From contig JALMQS010000089.1 in the NCBI GenBank assembly GCA_024734495.1, positions 4,602,586 to 4,666,585 on the forward strand: DNA of 64,000 bases, in the 5' to 3' direction. The translations under genes and the position numbers were made by a program. The notes beneath the pieces are model-generated. The model was not told the origin of the DNA. It saw only the letters and a list, made by a program, of their open reading frames with translations, and did no database searches. The stretch is from Forficula auricularia (taxonomy: Eukaryota > Arthropoda > Insecta > Dermaptera > Forficulidae). Position 1 is the stretch's first letter. Every line of letters begins with the position of its first letter. Of the stretch, positions 52,590-62,284 are shown piece after piece.

Positions 52590-53225
52590 CTCCACTAATT
52601 TTAAATATTTACCCTTTTGTTATCTTAAAAATAAATTTTACCATTGAGTTGTATTCAAATTCGAAATCCTCATTGCTCAAAAGGCCATTCAAAATTAAAC
52701 AAAAGTAGACTTTCTACCTTTTCTCCCTCAACTAATTTTAAATATTTACCCTTTTGTTATCTTAAAAATAAATTTTACCATTGAGTTGTATTCAAATTCG
52801 AAATCCTCATTTCTCAAAAGGCCACTCAAAATTAAACAAAAGTAGACTCCCTACCTTTTCTCCCTCCACTAATTTTAAATATTTACCCTTTTGTTATCTT
52901 TAAAAATAAATTTTACCATTGAGTTGTATTCAAATTCGAAATCCTCATTTCTCAAAAGGCCACTCAAAATTAAACAAAAGTAGACTCCCTACCTTTTCTC
53001 CCTCCACTAATTTTAAATATTTACCCTTTTGTTATCTTAAAAATAAATTTTACCATTGAGTTGTATTCAAATTCGAAATCCTCATTTCTCAAAAGGCCAC
53101 TCAAAATTAAACAAAAGTAGACTCCCTACCTTTTCTCCCTCCACTAATTTTAAATATTTACCCTTTTGTTATCTTTAAAAAATAAATTTTACCATTGACT
53201 TGTATTCAATTTCGACTTATCCAGG
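52590..53225 (+). repeat. ~137-bp tandem array inside the non-autonomous element
   Basis: Five units, each with CTAATTTTAAATATTTACCC near 52594, 52731, 52868, 53004 and 53143, and CAAATTCGAAATCCTC. Units differ by only a few bases. An inverted half unit lies at 52518-52562. The small plus-strand ORFs are repeat shadows. Confidence 0.92.
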
Positions 53226-53231
53226 TCAGTT

Positions 53232-53290
53232 ACTTTCTGTTTCTCCTGAAGATGGGTTAGTCACCCGAAATATATATATCGAGATTAAAG
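53232..53290 (+). ncRNA. Hammerhead ribozyme motif (non-autonomous element)
   Basis: CTGAAGA (53246-53252), stem II GGGT/ACCC with one extra T, GAAA (53267-53270), stem III TA/TA or longer, ATC cleavage site, stem I TCTC/GAGA plus CTTT/AAAG around an internal loop. It lies right at the end of the tandem array. Confidence 0.82.
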
Positions 53291-53700
53291 ATTCTCCAAA
53301 AATAAATTCGTTTTATTTTTCTATATCTCAATGTGAAACCCACCAAGTATTTTTATCCAATAATTCTTCTTCTAGAATCAACTGAGATTAAATTGGCCCT
53401 TCTGAATAAATTCAATATTCTCAATAATCAATTGGACTTTGACAAAGATATAATCATTAATTCTAGTTTGGCTAAAATTATTAAATTAAAAATCGGCTCC
53501 TAAATTCGATTACATATTTTGTGTTTGTATTTTGTTTTTTGTTTTTATTTTAATTTGTTTTTTAATTTTATTTTAAATAATAACATTTTGTTTATATTTA
53601 AGAAAAAGATTGAAAGTATTTTCTGAACGTACTTTAACTTCTTTGTTGTTGATGAAACTTTCTGAATATACTCTTCCTCTCAAAATTTTACTTGTTAAAC

Positions 53701-54717
53701 TTATTTAAACTTGTTTTACTTATTTAAAGTGGGACATGCATATTAGTTATATAGTCAATAAGGCTTATAGGAAATTGGGGATGTTTGGTAGAATTTTGAA
53801 GGGTACATCTAGAGAAGTTAAGTCAAAAGTTTATTTAACTTATGTAAGACCTAATTTAGAGTATTGTTCTGTGGTTTGGGACAAACATCCACAACGATTA
53901 GAGAGAAAAATTGATATGGTACAAAGGAGGGCGGCTAGGTTTGTTTTTGGTAAATTTGATAGGTTTAGTAGTGTCACTTCAATGATTAATGAATTAGGAT
54001 GGTCTAGTTTATTGGAGAGAAGGGAATGGGCTAAATTGAAAGTGATTTTCAAAGCCTATAAGGGTTTTAGGAGTTGGGAGGAAATAACGAATAGATTTCA
54101 GGAACCAAATTATTTAGGTAGAGCTGATCATAGAAAAAAAGATTCGTAAGCCAAGATTCTTGAAAAATATCGGTTTACATTCATTTGTAGGATCTGGCAT
54201 TGATTTGTGGAACAGTCTGTCTGTTACTACTTGGGATTATAGTCCTCTGCCCCCTATGATTAAATCAATTATAAATTTTGTCAAGTCCTAATGTCCTAGA
54301 GTTGTGCAAAATTTTATTTAGTTCTCACAAGCAGAGATTAGGTGAGGTAGAGAGAGGTCATACCATCCTTGTTAAGGTTTTGACCAGGTTTCCTTAACAG
54401 CTTATGGCAAATGCCGGGATGGCTAATGCGTCGCTTGCTCCTGGTATCGGGTTTTTGCGCGGAATTTTTAAATTACTTTTTGTCTTTTGATGGAAATCTA
54501 TGGTCATGTTATTTGTTAATGAGCATACATTTCTATTTTTTTTTTTTTTTCTTCTTTTTTTACTTGTTTATTATTTGTTAAATTGTTGTAATTAATTTGT
54601 ATTGATGTTTATTAATGTATTGTAGCTAGATTGTATTGATGTTTGGAGGACCTAGCCACCGAGGACTTGTGCCTCTAAGCAGGTCGAGAAATAAAGATTT
54701 ATTTATTTATTTATTTA
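53701..54717 (+). mobile_element. CR1/Jockey-like LINE insertion
   Basis: Inserted in the PLE-3 right arm; TTAAAC at 53695-53700 and 54718-54723 is the likely target duplication. The 3' UTR (about 54300-54690) and ATTT tail match 47163-47510. Confidence 0.88.
53736..54289 (+). pseudogene. CR1/Jockey-like reverse transcriptase C-terminus
   Basis: The frame at 53736-54149 reads ISYIVNKAYRKLGMFGRI, VYLTYVRPNLEYCSVVWD, then MVQRRAARFVFGKFDR and LGWSSLLERREWAKL, a standard C-terminal thumb/connection of CR1/Jockey-type RT. After a frameshift near 54130-54140 it continues RKPRFLKNIGLHSFVG and GIDLWNSLS, ending with a TAA at 54287-54290. The catalytic part is lost by 5' truncation. Confidence 0.88.
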
Positions 54718-54751
54718 TTAAACGTTTTTACAAATTTGTATTCAGTTTTTA

Positions 54752-54805
54752 TTTGAACTCCTGAAGATGGGCTAATAACCCGAAATAAATATTGAGTCAA
54801 TCAAA
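54752..54805 (+). ncRNA. Hammerhead ribozyme motif (PLE-3 right arm)
   Basis: CTGAAGA (54761-54767), stem II GGG/CCC, GAAA (54782-54785), stem III TA/TA with AA loop, ATT cleavage site, stem I ACTC/GAGT and TTTGA/TCAAA. It differs from the left-arm copy by A/T changes in stem III but keeps all pairings. Confidence 0.82.
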
Positions 54806-54939
54806 CTCAAAATAAACATACATTTGTTTTAATATTTCCTTTTTGTGATACTTAACCTAGAAAATTCTCCTCATAAGTTATTTATAATGTTTCACCTAGA
54901 ACCGACACCTAAATCCTTTAAAAAAAAATTAATAAAAAA

Positions 54940-55105
54940 CAGAAGTTGACCTTGAAATACCCTTGAAAGTTTGTTCTATGTCGACAAACAATAGTCTAGT
55001 TTAGTTTCCCCTTGATATAAATAAACTTTTATTTGAAACTTTTTCCATATAATGCACTTTTTTTGAATTATAAGACTGTCTCAAGATAAAAAACTCCCCC
55101 GGTAT
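54940..55105 (+). repeat. Family F end sequence
   Basis: Matches the arms of the 62285-63540 foldback: ACAGAAGTTGACCTTG, GTCGACAAACAATAG, GACTGTCTCAAGATAAA and CCCCCGGTATAATA. Confidence 0.78.
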
Positions 55106-55109
55106 AATA

Positions 55110-55800
55110 AATTTTATTTTCTCATTAATATATCAAATAATAATTGATACGTCAACGAGAATTACTTTGACCGCGCTGATTTGAAAAAAAATATTTTTAT
55201 CTCTCGAGACTACTGGCAGGCATCTAACATATGGTACATGCTAATAGATCTAGCACTCTGACTGGGAGATCCAAGGGCGGATCCAGGAATTTTTATGGGG
55301 GGGGGGAGTGAATGTATATAAGGTGCCCGATGTATATAAGATCTGCTTTTTATCTCGGAAGTGTGTCGCGATCGAATTGTCCAAGCGGGGGGGGGGGGGG
55401 GGGGGGAGACAGCGTCGCCCCCCCACACACACACACATGCATTGAACTTTATTTTCAATTTTAAAATTTTTTTTTACAAATTTTTTGCCAGGCACGGGCC
55501 TCTATGGGGGGGGGGCGATCGCTCCCCTGGGTCCGCCCTTGGGGAGATCGAATATATAACATCTGAGATTTCAAATTCACTTGGTCCGAATGTCTAGCTG
55601 GCTATACGCGAAATGACGTTGGATTGTAGCTAAGTGGATCACATCTTTTTCTCTCTTGGTCCAGACTTAAGACTCCGCAGACTCCAATAGCGTAATCCGC
55701 AGTAGTCTCGTGAGATAAAAATATTTTTTCAAATAAGTTCGGTCAAAGTAATTCTCGTTGACGTATCAATTATTCTTTTTGATATAGTTAATGAGAAAAT
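55110..55800. repeat. Family G foldback
   Basis: Arms 55115-55213 and 55697-55797 are inverted copies (TTCTCATTAATATATCAA and complement; GAGACTACTG and complement). The right side also carries the sequence found at 27780-27990. A hAT-like MITE is inserted in the middle. Confidence 0.75.
55272..55541. mobile_element. hAT-like MITE with long G run
   Basis: Inverted ends CAAGGGCGGATCCAGG and CCTGGGTCCGCCCTTG, exact 8-bp target duplication GGGAGATC (55264-55271, 55542-55549). The 270-bp interior has a ~20-base G run (55387-55406), other G runs (55300-55308, 55506-55515) and an ACAC microsatellite. ORFs here are low-complexity shadows. Confidence 0.93.
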
Positions 55801-56579
55801 AAAAATTTTTTAATATCATTATTTCAAGTTAGAAATATATAAGTTCAAATATTATTTTAACTCAAAAAATTCCCTACATTAGATTCGCGATTGAATCAAA
55901 TGTAGAAAACATTCCAAGGTTCACCCGGTATAATATAGTTTAATTATTTCTTTTACTTCTTTAATTTGCAGCATAATAATTTGAAGATATCTATTTAAAA
56001 ACAACATTTTTTTTATTAAACTATATAGTATATAATATAATATAATATAACGAAATGCTATAAAATTAAGTTTTTGATTAGCTGCGAGTTTCCTTCCCCC
56101 TGCTGTGAGTGAAATTTAATTTATTTCACAAATTATTCTACGATATTTTTAAGTATAAGGTTCACTAATCTTTCGAACGTAAAAAGCGTCGTAATTTCTT
56201 AAATGAGCATTCGTAAATTTTTATTAGACTCATTTAGTAAAAAAAAACCCCTTTCCTTGATGCTCCAGGATTGAATTTTCTAAAATAGCTTAATCTAAAT
56301 ATTATTAAAGCAAACAAATCCAATTAACCTTTTTTTTCTTCTTCTTTTCTTTCTAATAATCTAAATCTAAATACATGGTGAGAAAACAACAAAAAAGTAA
56401 AATAAAATAAAAGAGAGAAGCCAGCCAGCAGCATACTGGTCGCGTACCAGTACTCGTCTGTCTATTTTCAGAAGACGACCTTAATATGAAATTTCACCAA
56501 CATTAGAATCAATGGCCCAGAAAATTCACTCCTATCACTTTATCATACGAGGCCAAAATATCTTCATTGCTTTCGAAAA
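55801..56579. other. No gene seen
   Basis: AT-rich DNA with a TATAATATAATATAA run (56034-56050). No motif found. Confidence 0.35.
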
Positions 56580-56690
56580 AAATAAATTGACATGTTCTGA
56601 TGTGGCCATCCACTTGACTTTACCATACTAACTGGCTTCTCTCTTATCTATATAGTACCTGGAGGCACCGAGCGATGCTCGGTAACTTCT
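56580..56690 (+). repeat. Family I 5' end joined to family H end
   Basis: 56580-56642 is the first ~60 bp of family I including ACTTTACCATAC; it breaks into TACCTGGAGGCACCGAGCG, the family H hairpin end (56651-56690). Confidence 0.75.
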
Positions 56691-57120
56691 TCATTCAGTT
56701 AAAAGCTTTATTTTAATATTATTTTTAATTTAAAATTCTGATAAAAAGGTCGATTTTTATTTGAGAGCCGCTTTCAAATTAAAAAAATACAAAAATATAT
56801 AATAGTCGGCCAATGTATATATATATATTTTTATAAATTCTTTATAAAAACAATTATAAAACGTTTATTAATATTTCTAACGTTTAGGTTTAACAAAATA
56901 TGTTAAAATCCACAATCACAATACTTCTTCAAGGCCTTTTAGAACAATGAATAAAGGCAACCCATTGTCTGCCTGGGAACAAAAGGAAATGGGGAAACCT
57001 TTTGAAAACCCTAAGAATGGGATTTGTCTACCTGTGAATAATTAATTTGATTACGAAAAACCCATCAAAAACAATTTTGTCGAAGATGAGACCGTGACAG
57101 ATCGAATTGTCACCCCAAAA
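56691..57120. other. No gene seen
   Basis: AT-rich DNA with an AT run near 56815-56828; no coding motif. Confidence 0.3.
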
Positions 57121-57530
57121 ACTCCTAACCCGTGAATTTCATCAAAATCGGTAAAGCCATTTTCAAAATAGAACTAAGATACAAATATTTACACAAACAA
57201 ATATATACAGTATACAAACAAACAAATATATACAAACAAATATATATACAAACAAATAAATATACAAACAAATAAATATACAATTTTTGCTCGTTTAATA
57301 AGAGTAGATATATAAAATTAAGGTTTTGTCTGTACATTGGCAGGGGGCGTAGCGGGGGGTCCAGGGGTCGTAGTGGGGGGTGGGATTCCTTTTCGGTGTG
57401 GTGGTGTCGGGCGCGGGTGCATGGTGCGAGGGTGAGGGTGCTGGGTGGGGTTCGGGGGGTGGGGTTCCAGGGATTGCAGCTCCCTGGCTAGCAAGAGGGG
57501 CCGCCGATGTCGGGCCTTGCAGCTAGTATT
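57121..57530 (+). repeat. Family H partial copy followed by a G-rich tract
   Basis: 57121-57310 matches the core-to-end part of family H with an ACAAACAAATAT-type microsatellite. 57335-57530 is strongly G-rich on the plus strand (GGGGGGT and GGGTGGG runs), like the C-rich tract of family H on the other strand. Confidence 0.7.
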
Positions 57531-57555
57531 TAATATTTAATAAAATTATTTATAA

Positions 57556-57822
57556 ATAATAATTAATAGAGTTTGTGGTGTTGATGCAAGGTGAAACATA
57601 TTTAATAAAGATAAAAGTAAATAAATATTTTATGAAATATTCATTTACTATGAATTAGGTTTTCTAGGTCACTTGTTTCACGTTAAAAATTAAAAAAATT
57701 GAAATGTAAATTTTTCCTTATATACCTTTTTATTTTTTTAATTTTTAACGTGAAACAATTGACCTAGAAAACGTAACTCATAGTAAATGAATATCTCATA
57801 AAATATTTAATTACTTTTATCT
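57556..57822. mobile_element. Palindromic insertion with 13-bp target duplication
   Basis: AAATTATTTATAA flanks both sides (57543-57555, 57823-57835). The 267-bp insert is a foldback with arms of ~90-100 bp (GGTGAAACAT side; TTTTCTAGGTCA and complement; TTTAACGTGAAACAA). The long duplication suggests a retroelement; the GTGAAAC phrase resembles PLE ends. Confidence 0.8.
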
Positions 57823-57987
57823 AAATTATTTATAATCATGTAAGGGGGGGGGGTTAGTTTTTGCATTTTTAGATTATATATATACAACATTTGGTTGAGT
57901 TTGGTTCAAGGGCCAAGAATTTCACCCCCCCCCATTTAGGACAGTTAGATTTTGCATTTTAGTTTTCTGGGACCTGTTGATTATGTA

Positions 57988-58300
57988 CCAGGTAGCACAC
58001 AATATCCCAGAATATTCTAAAGTTATTTAAAGGACATATACCATATATATTCCAATTCTCCAGGAGATCCACAGACTATTTAAATGGGATTTAATCTTCA
58101 CAGAATATTCTTTTCCAAATATTCCAAGAATGCATAACTAGGAATATTCCGGGAAAGGGAATTTAATGTCCTACACAGATATTTTAGTTCTAAGAAAATT
58201 CCCAGAATATCTACGAAAGATTGAAATTTTATTCACAGGATATTCCAATGTCAGAGAAGATATTATTATAATATTTCTGGATTATTCTTGTGTTACCTGG
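57988..58300. mobile_element. MITE with CCAGGTAGCACA ends
   Basis: Inverted ends CCAGGTAGCACA and TGTGTTACCTGG; flanks GTA (57985-57987, 58301-58303) restore the family I sequence GATTATGTATACAAA when the element is removed. 313 bp, with several GGAATATTC-type boxes inside. Superfamily uncertain. Confidence 0.85.
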
Positions 58301-58594
58301 GTATACAAAAATTGATTGAATTTGGTTCATAGACCTAAATTTTCATTTAGCCCCCCCCCCATTTTGGGCGGTTATTTTTGAATTTTTAGGCTTCTGGAGA
58401 TCCCACTATGTTTATCATTTTTCGATAATCTTATGGCCAAATTAATAAAACCAAGAAAATGGAATTTAGTATAAAACAGGTATTTTTTCGGAGGCCAAAA
58501 TTGTGTGGAAATTCAATGCAAATTCCGCCTTCAGATTTCTACTACCAAGACAGCTATCGGTGAATAACAACTTTTCTCCCCCATAAGAATAAAA

Positions 58595-59558
58595 TCTACT
58601 CTTATTAAACGAGCAAAAATTGTATATTTATTTATATATATATTTATTTATATATTTGTATCTTGGTTCTATTTTGAAAACGACTCTACCGATTTTGATG
58701 AAACAAAATCTATTAACAAGTTTTTGAGGATGAAAAAACGATCTGGCTAGGTCTGGACCTCATCAAAATTCATCTTAATTGATTTTTCTTAATTAAAGTA
58801 ATTATTGATAGATGAAAATCTCAATAAAAAAAATGATTCGGCGGATGTTGTATTAGAACCTGAGACCTCTTGTATCTGAGACAAGCACTCTACAACTGGA
58901 CCAAAGAACTATTTTCAAAACCCTTGCTTTTTACTTTTATTAAAATGAATTTTTGAATTAGACTTTATTATAAGTGTGAAAATAATTGAATATATTATAT
59001 ATAGCTATGTATTTAATAAATAGAATTTAGATAATTGCGGCGCGGCAAATTTGAAATATGTATAATTGAATTAAGCTGAAAGAAAGACAACAATTAATTT
59101 TAAATCCAGAAACATTAAATATATTAATAATTATTCCTTTGCCCCCCCACTCTTCTAATTAAAATTAAATATTCAATTCTCTTTTCTCCGGGCAATTATT
59201 CTTGAAATTGTCTTCCTAAAAAAATACTTGATTGGTGAAAGTTATCACTTCTGTCCCGCGTCCCGAGACGCGCAGATTTTTAATTTTATGTTTTTATTTC
59301 AGATCCTATACGATTATTTTTATTATTATTTTCTTATGTATTTTTTATAATGTTTATCAATATGAACGAATGTGGGCAAATTGGTGTACGAGTAAACAAA
59401 TATACATATTATGTGGACCATTAGAAAGATAGAAAAGCAAAAACTGGGTCGGGGGTGGGGCGGAGTGGGGGTGCAGTGTTGGGGGCGAGGTGTATGGTTT
59501 TCGGGAGGGGGTGGGGGGGTCAGGGGTTACCGAGCATCGCTCGGTGCCTACGGGTACT
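58595..59558 (-). repeat. Family H repeat with tRNA-like module, minus copy
   Basis: Reverse of 39027-39880 and slightly longer. tRNA-like module at 58838-58912 (on the minus strand TGGTCCAGTTGTAGAG and GGTTCTAATAC), G-rich tract 59452-59520, hairpin ACCGAGCATCGCTCGGT at 59530-59546. It contains an extra ~230-bp stretch (59020-59260) absent from the plus copy. Confidence 0.82.
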
Positions 59559-60100
59559 AATATGTTATTCACTGATGGCGAGTGTCATAAGTAATTAGTG
59601 ATTTTTGCTAATAATTATCATAATATCGTATATCTTAAATACCTATTTTAATTTATTGTAAAGCTAACATATTGGTATTATTTTTCTTTTTCAAGGTAAG
59701 TTAAACAACCTTCATCGCTCCGTCTCCACTATCGTGTATAATTTGTAAGTAGATTAAGATCATTTCGAAATTGTTTATATTTAAGATTAAACATAAATAA
59801 ATTGTTCCTAAGGTCTTTAGAGGCCAGTGTGGGTGTCACTCTCAGTATTTGGATTGCTTCTATACATGTTTGTCTGACTGCTGAACGTTTATTTGCACTG
59901 TTTAATATAAATATTAGTCAAGAATAATGAAAATATTTGGTATTCTTAGTATTTATTGATAACTATTTGTTTGTATATAAATTAATTTCAATGTTTTTGT
60001 GATTTGCTAAATGTTAGAAATTAAAATTCGTTTGTTTTTTAAGCGAGCTAGTCACGAGAGAGAAATAATAGATAACATATTGCCAATAGCCCTGGCAAAT
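59559..60100. other. No gene seen
   Basis: AT-rich DNA before the satellite; nothing recognised. Confidence 0.35.
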
Positions 60101-61240
60101 TATAGAGAAATGTTTGCGGAATTTAACAGAATGAAATGTAGTTAATTTTATGTAATTTCATTTAAACTGAGTAAAGGAGTAAACAATTATTTTTATAGAG
60201 AAATGTTTGCGGAATTTAACAGAATGGAAATGTAGTTATTTTTATGTAATTTCATTTAGAATTGAGTAAAGGAGTAAACAATTATTTTATAGAGAAATGT
60301 TTGCGGAATTTAACAGAATGAAATGTAGTTATTTTTATGTAATTTCATTTAAATTGAGTAAAGGAGTAAACAATTATTTTTATAGAGAAATGTTTGCGGA
60401 ATTTAACAGAATGAAATGTAGTTAATTTTATGTAATTTCATTTAAATTGAGTAAAGGAGTAAACAATTATTTTATAGAGAAATGTTTGCGAATTTAACAG
60501 AATGAAATGTAGTTATTTTTATGTAATTTCATTTAAATTGAGTAAAGGAGTAAACAATTATTTTTATAAATGTTTGCGGAATTTAACAGAATGAAATGTA
60601 GTTATTTTTATATAATTTCATTTAAATTGAGTAAAGGAGTAAACAATTATTTTATAGAGAAATGTTTGCGGAATTTAACAGAATGAAATGTAGTTATTTT
60701 TATGTAATTTCATTTAAATTGAGTAAAGGAGTAAACAATTATTTTTATAGAGAAATGTTTGCGGAATTTAACAGAATGAAATGTAGTTATTTTTTTATGT
60801 AATTTCATTTAAATTGAGTAAAAAGAGGTAAGCAATTATTTTTATAGAGAAATGTTTCGGAATTTAACAGAATGAAATGTAGTTATTTTTATGTAATATC
60901 ATTTAAATTGAGTAAAGGAGTAAACAATTATTTTTATAGAGAAATGTTTGCGGAATTTAACAGAATGAAATGTAGTTATTTTTATGTAATTTCATTTAAA
61001 TTGAGTAAAGGAGTAAGCAATTATTTTTATAGAGAAATGTTTTCGGAATTTAACAGAATGAAATGTAGTTATTTTTATGTAATATCATTTAAATTGAGTA
61101 AAGGAGTAAACAATTATTTTTAGAGAAATGTTTGCGGAATTTAACAGAATGAAATGTAATTATTTTTATATAATTTCATTTAAATTGAGTAAAGGAGTAA
61201 ACAATTATTTTTATAAATATTTACGGAATTTAACAGAGCA
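60101..61240 (+). repeat. ~93-bp satellite array, about 13 units
   Basis: Each unit contains GAAATGTTTGCGGAATTTAA, ATGAAATGTAGTTATTTTTA, TAATTTCATTTAAATTGAG and TAAAGGAGTAAACAATTATT. Units differ by single bases and 1-4-base indels. Because some units are exactly 93 bp (31 codons), a frame stays open at 60872-61123; it carries no known motif. Confidence 0.95.
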
Positions 61241-62097
61241 AAAGTCACATTGATACATACATACATACATACAGGTGAAGCTAATATAAAGCATGTAAAA
61301 TGAGATAAATAAGTGATACATTTACAAGGAATATACGAATAATGGATAGTATGCATTGTATTTCTTATACGTATACACCTCCCGCTTACCCAACCACATT
61401 TGTTAAATATCAGAATAGAAATTAAAAAGTTCCTATCCTTTCTACCATACGTATACTTAGTTTGTAGCAACTAGTAATTTGGAATGATAAAGAGAGCCAG
61501 CCAGTGGGGGTGTTAAAAGGCCTATTCAGTGACGTCTCACTCTCACTTGATCCATTCAGTATGAGCCCTTCTGCTATATAATTATCCATTCTATCGAAGA
61601 GCTTCTTCGTTAATGTTACTTTTCAAGAACCATTAGACAGCCTTTTATCATCTCTAGATTTACATTAAAAGGATATATTGAACGATTTAACAGAAACAAA
61701 TGGGATTAACAATTCGGTTAAGGATTTTTACAATAATATTAATCAGGTTATTATTACTCGCTACGGGACAGGAGAGCCGATGCATTGATTTAGTTAGTAA
61801 CATCACAATCAGGGCATTGGTATCTCGATTATTGACGTACTTTTTTTCCCTTTGCCATCCATGTCTTTTCTTCGCACAAACAAGACAAACACGAGTAGCA
61901 TTTGTTTTTTAATTAGTATATATATGGCACATATTCTGGGAAATGATGTTCTACAACCCGAAGAGGATTGAGAACTGATCAAAGCTGTAACATTCTTCCC
62001 ATAGATTTCAAAAAAATGTTCAATAAATTCTAGACGAAACTCCAAACCCATGGAACTCATGTGTTGTATGCAAAATTTGGAGGTAAATTATTACGAT
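61241..62097. other. No gene seen; ATAC microsatellite
   Basis: ATAC microsatellite at 61254-61272. ORFs at 61700-61912 and 61809-62060 are overlapping, without known motifs. Confidence 0.35.
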
Positions 62098-62200
62098 TTC
62101 ACCCCAAAATCCCAAATGTCAAAATCCAGATAGCCCAAAATCCCGACAAGCCAAAATCCCTACAGCCAAAATCTCGATAAGCCAAAATCCCGACATGCGT
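62098..62200 (+). repeat. ~17-bp minisatellite
   Basis: Six imperfect units of the type CCAAAATCCCGACAAG. Confidence 0.85.
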
Positions 62201-62284
62201 TATTAAAATGATTGATAAAATTTATGTTATTTATTTATTATTTTGATATTTCAGTACTTTTCGTGTTAATTTGCTTAATCTTGT

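Larger units (their letters stand above)
52369..53363. mobile_element. Non-autonomous PLE-like element with hammerhead and tandem array
   Basis: Inserted in the PLE-3 coding region with a 12-bp target duplication TTCTTCTTCTAG (52357-52368, 53364-53375). Inverted ends of ~100 bp (52418-52518 and 53265-53363) contain TTGGATAAAAATACTTGG or its complement and part of the hammerhead. Between them are five ~137-bp tandem units and a half unit in inverted orientation. No protein is encoded, so it must depend on a PLE enzyme. Confidence 0.88.
52200..53512 (+). pseudogene. PLE GIY-YIG C-terminus (right arm), split by insertion
   Basis: The same ~100-residue frame as the left arm on the plus strand. 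It is interrupted after GPRLLLL by the insertion at 52369-53363 and resumes within the duplicated TTCTTCTTCTAG to reach its stop near 53501-53503. A FETSG codon differs (ERSG) from the left arm. Confidence 0.82.
51546..54886. mobile_element. Head-to-head Penelope-like palindrome (PLE-3) with nested insertions
   Basis: The left arm (51546-52199) is the minus-strand end of a PLE. The right arm is the same sequence on the plus strand, in three pieces: 52200-52368, 53376-53700 and 54718-54886. The junction is an exact palindrome at 52199/52200 (CAGAATAAC-GTTATTCTG). Outer ends carry CTTATGAGGAGAATTTTC and its complement. Two insertions split the right arm: a 995-bp non-autonomous element and a 1-kb LINE. 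Each arm has a hammerhead motif. Confidence 0.9.
57531..58410 (+). repeat. Family I middle part, twice interrupted
   Basis: 57531-57555, 57823-57987 and 58301-58410 together match the middle of family I ('tatttaatatttaataaaatt', 'gttagtttttgcattttt', 'tttggttgagtttggttca' as separate phrases). The two gaps are defined insertions. Confidence 0.75.

Noticed and set aside
52590..53225. CRISPR-like repeat-spacer pattern
   Set aside because: The whole 137-bp unit is repeated; there are no variable spacers.
55210..55597. Proline- and glycine-rich ORFs
   Set aside because: They arise from the G run in a hAT-like MITE.
59357..59572. Proline/serine-rich minus-strand ORF
   Set aside because: It is the C-rich tract of family H; the matching frame occurs in the plus copy at 39067-39327 for the same reason.
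60872..61123. 83-codon ORF of 31-residue repeats as a secreted repeat protein
   Set aside because: It lies wholly in the satellite, and neighbouring units break the frame.
60101..61240. CRISPR array
   Set aside because: Units are contiguous without unique spacers and the context is eukaryotic.
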